A stretch of 64,000 nt of DNA from Syntrophaceticus sp050949745 (GTDB lineage: Bacteria; Bacillota; DSM-12270; Thermacetogeniales; Thermacetogeniaceae), in NCBI GenBank assembly GCA_050949745.1, contig JBMNGF010000021.1:62001-126000 (forward strand), written 5' to 3'. Positions 58,829-64,000 of this stretch are shown piece by piece (positions within the stretch are counted from its first letter, which is position 1; the number at the start of each line of letters is the position of its first letter). Both the position numbers and the translations under genes were made by a program. The notes under the pieces are model-generated. The model saw only the letters and a program-made list of their open reading frames with translations. It had not been told where the DNA came from and made no database searches.

Positions 58829-59101
58829 ATGGGAACAGGCCAAAAGCGAAATAGAATTCTTGTCCCCGAAGCCAACCAAGCGATGTATCAATTTAAGTAT
58901 GAAGTTGCTCAGGAAGTAGGTATTCAAGACCAGATTCAAAATGATTATTGGGGTCATGTTTCGTCAAGGGACTGTGGTGCAGTAGGCGGGGGAATGGTAA
59001 GACAGATGATTCAAAGTGTTGAACAACAGATAGCCCAACAGGGTAGTCCAGCACAGACAATTCAATCTACGAACCAAGGGCAACAAAGTACTATGCAATA
59101 A
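58829..59101 (+). CDS. alpha/beta-type small acid-soluble spore protein
   Basis: This 90-aa DNA-coating spore protein has RNRILVPEANQAMYQFKYEVAQEVGI, where the segment KYEVAQEVG is the Gpr cleavage region, and DYWGHVSSRDCGAVGGGMVRQMI, the conserved DNA-binding half. A Gln-rich tail of about 25 residues follows. AAAGGAGGG precedes the ATG. It pairs with a close paralogue 14 bases downstream. Confidence 0.96.
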   Translation: MGTGQKRNRILVPEANQAMYQFKYEVAQEVGIQDQIQNDYWGHVSSRDCGAVGGGMVRQMIQSVEQQIAQQGSPAQTIQSTNQGQQSTMQ

Positions 59102-59115
59102 AAGGAGGAATGTAA

Positions 59116-59370
59116 ATGGGCCAGGGTCAGAAGAGGAATAAACTCCTTGTACCAGAAGCTAATAAGGCCATGTATCAGTTCAAATATGAGATGGCCAATG
59201 AAGTCGGTATAGGTAACCAGATTCAAGGTGATTACTGGGGACATATTTCTTCAAGAGATTGTGGAGCGGTCGGGGGTGCTATGGTAAGGCGGATGATCCA
59301 GCAATATCAACAGGGTCTTGCCAGTCAGCAGCCTCAACAGCAGCAACTCCAGGCCACTACAATCCAATAA
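59116..59370 (+). CDS. alpha/beta-type small acid-soluble spore protein (second copy)
   Basis: This 84-aa paralogue of the preceding protein shares the GQGQKRNKLLVPEANKAMYQFKYEMANEVGIGNQIQGDYWGH core. The Gpr site reads KYEMANEVG. A Gln-rich tail follows again. AAAGGAGGAATG precedes the ATG. The two genes are probably a tandem duplication and one transcript. Confidence 0.96.
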   Translation: MGQGQKRNKLLVPEANKAMYQFKYEMANEVGIGNQIQGDYWGHISSRDCGAVGGAMVRRMIQQYQQGLASQQPQQQQLQATTIQ

Positions 59371-59387
59371 AATGAGGGGGTATTACT

Positions 59388-59424
59388 AGGCGGGCATAAA
59401 TTAATGTCCGCCTGTAACTTTTTT
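59388..59424. terminator. shared terminator between the SASP genes and gpr
   Basis: AGGCGGGCA and TGTCCGCCT (one G-U pair) form a stem with loop TAAATTAA, followed by AACTTTTTTA. It lies between convergent genes. Confidence 0.8.
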
Positions 59425-59430
59425 ATTTTT

Positions 59431-60384
59431 TTAAATAAGTGTTTCTAATTCATTTTGAGGTATATTTTGATGAACAGCCATTGTAATCCCCCGATTAATT
59501 ATTTGAGCTGCATTTTGAATTAAATCATCGATCTCACGTGGTGTTACAATCAATGGGCCTTGAAAGGGTTCCATTACATCTCTGACGGTTTCCTGTATGT
59601 AGACCGGGTGGTATTTACCCCTTGAAAACTTTTCAAAGTAAGTATCTAAAGCGAGTTTGGCAATTAAAGAGGCATTTACAACTGTTGGTACACCAATAGC
59701 TATAACAGGAATCCCCATTGTTTGTTGACTTATTTCCGCTCTTTTGTTATTAACACCTGACCCAGGAGTAATGCCGTTATCACCAATTTGAATAGTTGTT
59801 CCAAGGCGGGAGATATTGGCAGCTGCAAGGGCATCAATAGCAATTATTTTACTCGGTTGAACCCTTTCTACAACACCTCGTATAATTTCTGCGGTTTCGA
59901 TACCTGTTATTCCCAGAACACCAGGAGCAAGTGCACAGACTGATTGGTAATTCTCAACTGCTTCTGGCATATGTTGAAAAAGATGGCGCGTAATCAGTGT
60001 GTTTTGCACAACCGAAGGCCCTAAAGCGTCTGGTGTTGCCTGCCAATTGCCTAATCCGATGATCAGGATTGTTTCCTGACCATTCAGGTTCAATATGTTT
60101 TTCAGGTGTTGGGCCAAAACATCAGCCACACTCTGTTGAATCTCCGGTGATTTAAACTTGAGTTCAGGGGCTTCAATTGTGATATATGTTCCTATTGGTT
60201 TACCCATAACTTTTTCGGCTTCTTGATCCAGGATCCTAATAATAGTTACGGAACCGTAAGGAAAGTTTTGCTTTTCTTCGCTAACTCCGGATATCTCTCT
60301 TCCGGTTGCCCCGCGCAGTATATCTCTGGCTTCTACAGCTAGATCAGTATGAAGATGATGAGAAGAGTTGCTAAACTTGTTCAA
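59431..60384 (-). CDS. gpr: GPR endopeptidase (spore protease)
   Basis: Gpr degrades SASPs at germination. Its 317 aa include the N-terminal propeptide region (HTDLAVEARDILRG), GVSEEKQNFPYGSVTIIRILDQEAEKVMGKPIGTYITIEAP, the ILIIGLGNWQATPDALGP strand, and IDALAAANISRLGTTIQIGDNGITPGSGV. TTG 60384 has an AAAGGGG site. It faces its two substrates' genes across one terminator, a tight functional pairing. Confidence 0.96.
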   Translation of the reverse strand: MNKFSNSSHHLHTDLAVEARDILRGATGREISGVSEEKQNFPYGSVTIIRILDQEAEKVMGKPIGTYITIEAPELKFKSPEIQQSVADVLAQHLKNILNLNGQETILIIGLGNWQATPDALGPSVVQNTLITRHLFQHMPEAVENYQSVCALAPGVLGITGIETAEIIRGVVERVQPSKIIAIDALAAANISRLGTTIQIGDNGITPGSGVNNKRAEISQQTMGIPVIAIGVPTVVNASLIAKLALDTYFEKFSRGKYHPVYIQETVRDVMEPFQGPLIVTPREIDDLIQNAAQIINRGITMAVHQNIPQNELETLI

Positions 60385-60524
60385 AGTAATTCCCCTTTAT
60401 TACCTGATGCTTTTATTTTTTAGGGTTCTCCAATTTATTAAATTTATACCTTCCATACAAAAAAACATGTAAAATAAATGGTTTTTGAATGAAATTGTCG
60501 AATATGAACTTAGAGGTGAAGCAT

Positions 60525-61118
60525 ATGGAGTGGTTGTTCCAGCTAGATGAAAAAAATGACTTGGAACAATTAGGTCAATACTGTCTTCAGTGCCACCGCT
60601 GTCATCTGCGGAGCGGCAACTCTCCTGTTGTCTTTGGTGAAGGTAATCCTCAGGCCAAGTTGATGCTGGTAGGAGAGGCACCTGGTGAACAGGAGGCGCG
60701 AATGCAGCGTCCATTTGTAGGGCCTGCGGGCATATTGCTCGACAAGATCCTCAAAGCCAGCCATATCTGTCGAGAGGAAGTATATCTTACCAATGTTGTC
60801 AAGTGCCGTCCACCAGCTAATAGGACTCCTACAGAAGAGGAGGCAGATCTCTGTTTTGTGTATTTGGTTCGCCAGATTGAAATGATACAACCAGACCTAA
60901 TTGTCTGTTTAGGGGCACTGGCAACCAGATACCTTGTGCAGCGTGAGGCCACAGTAAGTGCTGTCAGAGGGAATACCTTCATAAAAGGTGGCATTAAGAT
61001 CATACCCACATACCATCCGGCCGCACTCTTATATGATGAAAACAAAAAAAAGCCGGTGTGGCGAGATTTTATAAAAATTAAAAATATTTTGAATAAAGGT
61101 CAGAGACCGGAGGCCTGA
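60525..61118 (+). CDS. udg: uracil-DNA glycosylase, family 4
   Basis: This thermophile-type [4Fe-4S] uracil-DNA glycosylase has YCLQCHRCHLR, the active-site motif LVGEAPGEQEARMQRPFVGPAG, NVVKCRPPANRTPTEEE, LGALATRYLV and the PTYHPAALLY motif. ATG 60525 (197 aa) follows AGAGGTGAAG and is preferred over ATG 60489. The last six residues (GQRPEA) and the stop are encoded by a GGTCAGAGACCGGAGGCC repeat (61098-61134). Confidence 0.95.
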   Translation: MEWLFQLDEKNDLEQLGQYCLQCHRCHLRSGNSPVVFGEGNPQAKLMLVGEAPGEQEARMQRPFVGPAGILLDKILKASHICREEVYLTNVVKCRPPANRTPTEEEADLCFVYLVRQIEMIQPDLIVCLGALATRYLVQREATVSAVRGNTFIKGGIKIIPTYHPAALLYDENKKKPVWRDFIKIKNILNKGQRPEA

Positions 61119-61134
61119 AGTCAAATGCCTGAAG
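61098..61134 (+). repeat. GGTC.GAG.CCGGAGGCC repeat across the udg stop codon
   Basis: GGTCAGAGACCGGAGGCCTG followed by AAGTCAAATGCCTGAAG is a relative of the ribD-ribE repeats and supplies the final codons and TGA of the glycosylase gene. Confidence 0.65.
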
Positions 61135-61167
61135 ACTGCTGAGCTGTCAGTATCCAGGAGAACAATT

Positions 61168-61239
61168 GAGCCGAAAGTATTATCAACTTTCGGCTCAAAT
61201 TTGCTCGCCATTGAGAACGTATCAACGAACTCAATGGCG
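61168..61239 (+). terminator. terminator hairpin plus second inverted repeat after udg
   Basis: GAGCCGAAAGT/ACTTTCGGCTC (61168-61196, 11 bp) is followed by AAATTT. A second inverted pair CGCCATTGAG/CTCAATGGCG lies at 61206-61239. The rest of the gap to rsmD (61240-61502) is AT-rich with a Cys-rich open frame that I cannot support as a gene. Confidence 0.7.
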
Positions 61240-61502
61240 TGGGAGAGGAGAAACTGGAGGAAGAGCTCATGGTGGAGAGCTTACTACAATCTGTGCTGCT
61301 AATTTAGCTGCGACTTCATGTTGCGATTGCCCTCCCCATGAAGACCCTTTAGCCAATACTATTTTTACCCACTATAAACTTTTTATTCATTAAAATATAG
61401 GTATTTTATGACATTATATTATTTATAGATAATAATCCTTAATTGTAAAAGCTGGACGGGAAGGGTATAATTTTGTTTAATGTCATATTAATGGGTGAGA
61501 AA

Positions 61503-62051
61503 ATGTCACTGCGGGTAATTGGCGGAATTGCCAAAGGGAGGCGCCTAAAAACCAGAAAAGTAAAACACCTGCGTCCAGCTACTGATTTTGTGAAAGAAGC
61601 GTTATTTAATATAATCACGCCTCTGGTACCAGGAAGTTTATTTCTGGATCTGTTTGCCGGTAGCGGCAGTATCGGAATTGAAGCATTAAGCAGAGGGGCA
61701 GGAGAAGCTTTTTTTGTGGAGAGAGATCCTCTCAATGCAGCCTTAATCAAGGAAAATCTTGCAATAACCCATTTTAGTAAACAAGCTCAAATATATACAT
61801 GTGATATTTACAAAGGCCTTCAGTTATTAAACCAGCGTGAGTATCAGTTTAATTTAATCTTTGTGGACCCTCCTTTTAGACATGGATTTATAGAGCCTAC
61901 TTTAGAAAGGATTTGGGAGTTTGAGCTCCTTGTACCTGGAGGGTTGATCATTACACGCAGTGCTAAAAAAGAAATAATCAATGTGGAAACAAAACCTTTG
62001 AGGCAAGAAAGATATGGTGATAGTGTTTTGATGTTTTATAATGAGAAATAA
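61503..62051 (+). CDS. rsmD: 16S rRNA (guanine-966-N2)-methyltransferase
   Basis: RsmD has RVIGGIAKGRRLKTRK at the start, the SAM motif LFLDLFAGSGSIGIEALSRGA and the catalytic NLIFVDPPF. ATG 61503 (182 aa) is preferred: GGGTGAG lies just upstream and the protein begins at the conserved strand; TTG 61473 and ATG 61491 are longer alternatives. It is followed by coaD, the conserved order. Confidence 0.95.
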   Translation: MSLRVIGGIAKGRRLKTRKVKHLRPATDFVKEALFNIITPLVPGSLFLDLFAGSGSIGIEALSRGAGEAFFVERDPLNAALIKENLAITHFSKQAQIYTCDIYKGLQLLNQREYQFNLIFVDPPFRHGFIEPTLERIWEFELLVPGGLIITRSAKKEIINVETKPLRQERYGDSVLMFYNEK

Positions 62052-62090
62052 AAGTGCAAGAAAGCACTTTTATTGGAAAGGGTGTAGCTA

Positions 62091-62585
62091 ATGGGAACCG
62101 CGGTCTACCCGGGCAGTTTTGATCCCTTTACATATGGCCATTTGGATATTATATCAAGAGCCACTAAAATATTCGGCAAGGTGATCGTAGCTGTCAGTGT
62201 TAACAGTGGGAAGAACCCTCTCTTTACCATTGAAGAACGCGTAAAAATGATTTCTGACGAATGTCAGCACTTAGAAAAGGTTGAGGTTACTTTTTTTTAC
62301 GGATTGTTAGTTGATTTTGCCAAAGAAAGAAAGGCTGAAGCTGTTATACGCGGTCTGCGAGCGGTTTCAGATTTTGAATATGAGTTCCAAATGGCTATGA
62401 CAAATCGTAAACTGTATCTTGATTTGGAAACAATCTTTTTGGTGTCTCAGCCCAAGTATTCTTTTTTAAGTTCCAGCATAGTTAAAGAAATTGCCAGTCT
62501 CGGCGGAGATGTCAGCGGTTTTGTCTCCAAGAGGGTGGCAGAACAGTTATATACCAAATATAAAAATAAAAAACCTGGGGTGTGA
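62091..62585 (+). CDS. coaD: phosphopantetheine adenylyltransferase
   Basis: This penultimate enzyme of coenzyme A synthesis has 164 aa with the nucleotidyltransferase motif YPGSFDPFTYGHLDIISRA, RGLRAVSDFEYEFQMAMTNR and YSFLSSSIVKEIASLGGDVSGFV. AAGGGTG precedes the ATG. A short stem AAGTGC..GCACTT (62053-62070) lies in the gap after rsmD. Confidence 0.97.
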   Translation: MGTAVYPGSFDPFTYGHLDIISRATKIFGKVIVAVSVNSGKNPLFTIEERVKMISDECQHLEKVEVTFFYGLLVDFAKERKAEAVIRGLRAVSDFEYEFQMAMTNRKLYLDLETIFLVSQPKYSFLSSSIVKEIASLGGDVSGFVSKRVAEQLYTKYKNKKPGV

Positions 62586-62589
62586 GGGA

Positions 62590-63036
62590 ATGGATCTAAA
62601 TGTCTTTAATGTTTTGGATGAACTGGAGGATATGATTCAAAATAGCAAGAGAGTCCTGGGTAAGGTCCTTGTGGAGGAAGAGTCCCTATTGGAATATCTC
62701 GATAAACTCAGGACACTTCTTCCTGAAGAGATTCACCAGGCAAAGTGGTTAAGCAAGGAAAGGGAACGCCTTATTCAGGAAGCTCATCAGGAGTCTGAAC
62801 GGATTTTGACGAATGTACAGGAAGAGGCAAGACGTAAGGCTGATGAGAGCGAAGTGGTCAGACAGGCAAAAGAATCTGCAGAAGAGATCATCGCTCAGTC
62901 AAAACGGCTGGCTAAGGAGATAAAAAGTGGCGCAGCACAGTATGCAGATGATATCTTACTTAAGTTGGAGGACAATATCAGTCAAAGTTTGACAATAATC
63001 AATCAGGCTAGAAATGAACTAAATGAGATGAAATAG
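62590..63036 (+). CDS. coiled-coil protein, often annotated as ATPase-like (downstream of coaD)
   Basis: This 148-aa, highly charged and mostly helical protein (DVLDEL-type start: NVFNVLDELEDMIQNSKRV) has a long coiled coil (about residues 50-120) reminiscent of ATP synthase b subunits or DivIVA-like proteins, but lacks a membrane segment. Such proteins follow coaD in many Clostridia; the function is unknown. ATG 62590 follows GTGAGGGA; a longer frame from 62491 lies within coaD. Confidence 0.8.
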   Translation: MDLNVFNVLDELEDMIQNSKRVLGKVLVEEESLLEYLDKLRTLLPEEIHQAKWLSKERERLIQEAHQESERILTNVQEEARRKADESEVVRQAKESAEEIIAQSKRLAKEIKSGAAQYADDILLKLEDNISQSLTIINQARNELNEMK

Positions 63037-63090
63037 TTTGATGAAGATAGAACTCATATTTAATCTGTTAGGATTTTAATTGTGAGTAAT

Positions 63091-64000
63091 TTACCTGATA
63101 ATGATAATCTTTTTGTGGGCTATCTTGAGTAGGGAATGACCTAATCCTAAACCCAGGAAAAGAATAATACTTAATAGGGCTATTGCGCCTCCCCATGCCA
63201 GTGGGGAGATGGCTGTTCCAGATGTTGTTGGCACAGCTAGTATGTCTTCCAGTGGTAGCAGGAAAACCATGAAAGTGATCAGTATAGCTATCGGTATCTG
63301 TAGGAGTCTGGCTAGATAATACTTTCTGGTGTGGAGATCGCTGTCTGCTAGCATACCTGTTATTTGCGCCTGGATGGCTAGACCATTCCAGGCTAGAAGT
63401 GTTTCAATACCCAGGATCTGAGCAAACAGACTGGATGAACTCTGACTGATTATCTGAATGCCGATGGTGATTTCGAAAAATCCGACAAAAATGCCCTGGA
63501 GCAGAGACCCATCGATATCGAAGAGTGCCATTAATGGAGAGAATAATTTTAGTAACAGGTTTAAAATGCCTGCTTCCTGAAAGAGGCCTACTATTACTGA
63601 GAAAAAAGTAATAAAACCACCGACGGTCAGCAGTGTAAGAGTGGCATTGCGTACTGTTTCACCCAGCAGCTGACCAAAGTTCTTTGTTTTTAGTTGTGAT
63701 GAGGCAGCAAAACAATTTAGTGCATTTCGCAGAATATGTCTCTCTTGTGCTGCAAATGGCTGGGGGGTGGAAAATATTTTGAGAATAAGGCCACAGATAA
63801 AGTTGGAAAGGTAGTGGATGCCTGCGATTATAGGACCAAGTGCCGGATTATGATACATACCCATACTGACTGCTCCTAGCATAAATAATGGGCTGGCATT
63901 ACTGGTGAATGCAAGGAGCCGCTCTCCTTCATTTTTTGTGCACTGATTCTCCCGGCGAAGTTTATTGCAGAGAATAGCACAGAGTGGAAAACCTGATAAA
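63091..64000 (-). CDS. ylbJ: sporulation integral membrane protein YlbJ (5' end outside the window)
   Basis: The minus-strand frame is open to the window edge; residues LSGFPLCAILCNKLRRENQC and LLAFTSNASPLFMLGAVSMGMY precede the ATG at 63882, so that ATG is internal. The protein has several membrane segments and two nucleoside-recognition (Gate) domains (SNASPLFM near the start; VGGFITFFSVIVGLFQEAGIL; the LLAWNGLAIQAQITGML region). YlbJ is a mother-cell spore protein needed for cortex formation and dipicolinate retention. Its place next to coaD matches Bacillus. It is convergent with the coiled-coil gene. Confidence 0.9.
   Translation of the reverse strand, partial: LSGFPLCAILCNKLRRENQCTKNEGERLLAFTSNASPLFMLGAVSMGMYHNPALGPIIAGIHYLSNFICGLILKIFSTPQPFAAQERHILRNALNCFAASSQLKTKNFGQLLGETVRNATLTLLTVGGFITFFSVIVGLFQEAGILNLLLKLFSPLMALFDIDGSLLQGIFVGFFEITIGIQIISQSSSSLFAQILGIETLLAWNGLAIQAQITGMLADSDLHTRKYYLARLLQIPIAILITFMVFLLPLEDILAVPTTSGTAISPLAWGGAIALLSIILFLGLGLGHSLLKIAHKKIIIIR

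Overview
The window reads as one contig of a low-to-mid G+C, endospore-forming, anaerobic member of the Clostridia. The grounds are an anaerobic ribonucleotide reductase activase (nrdG), two alpha/beta-type SASP genes facing the Gpr spore protease, the sporulation gene ylbJ, a T-box leader on ileS, PyrR attenuators, an NAD-linked PyrD/PyrK pair, RemA, SepF, RqcH and Asp23/FakA. Gene order is that of the conserved Firmicutes cell-division, translation and cell-wall neighbourhoods. I cannot name the genus from sequence alone.

Layout. 1-4999: the 3' part of a DNA methyltransferase, nrdG, a metal-binding-domain remnant, an HlyD-like membrane protein, then yggS-sepF-proC-yggT-yggU and a 43-aa basic protein. 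5000-13892: terminator, promoter and T-box for ileS, then an ACT-domain/PFL pair, DUF5665, a YteA-type zinc-finger protein, a glycosyltransferase, lspA and rluD. 13893-20138: the pyrimidine operon pyrR-pyrB-pyrC-pyrK-pyrD-pyrF-pyrE with two PyrR-type attenuators; carAB are absent from it. 20140-24640: DUF3006 and a ComEC-like metallo-beta-lactamase gene, then a 3.1-kb accessory segment (broken ECF sigma factor, broken membrane partner, ABC permease scrap, hicAB) lying between two copies of the 3' end of the metallo-beta-lactamase gene. 24634-43472: rqcH (minus), a dapF stump, yicC-remA-gmk-rpoZ-coaBC-metK, priA-def-fmt-rsmB, an FHA protein, an FHA-SEDS fusion, a PBP2-type transpeptidase, PknB with PASTA repeats, rsgA and rpe.

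43473-49420 is a mobile or decaying region. It has an IS3-family insertion sequence with a -1 frameshift site, 180-bp direct repeats 3.3 kb apart, DUF2284 and DUF3786 genes, a pRiA4b ORF-3-like gene and several gene scraps. 49440-53971: an FMN-riboswitch-controlled ribD-ribE-ribBA-ribH operon and a decayed YfcE-type phosphoesterase. 53972-64000: rpmB (minus), asp23-fakA-recG, two SASP genes against gpr, a family-4 uracil-DNA glycosylase, rsmD, coaD, a coiled-coil protein, and ylbJ running off the window end.

Two themes stand out. First, the cell-wall cluster at 36-42 kb joins a Ser/Thr kinase sensing muropeptides (PknB), two FHA phospho-threonine readers, one of them fused to the SEDS glycosyltransferase, and its partner transpeptidase, without the usual phosphatase gene. 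Second, at least two families of short GC-rich intergenic repeats sit directly on the 3' ends of genes. In several cases (rpe, the uracil-DNA glycosylase gene, rqcH, the metallo-beta-lactamase gene) they appear to supply the last codons or the stop codon.
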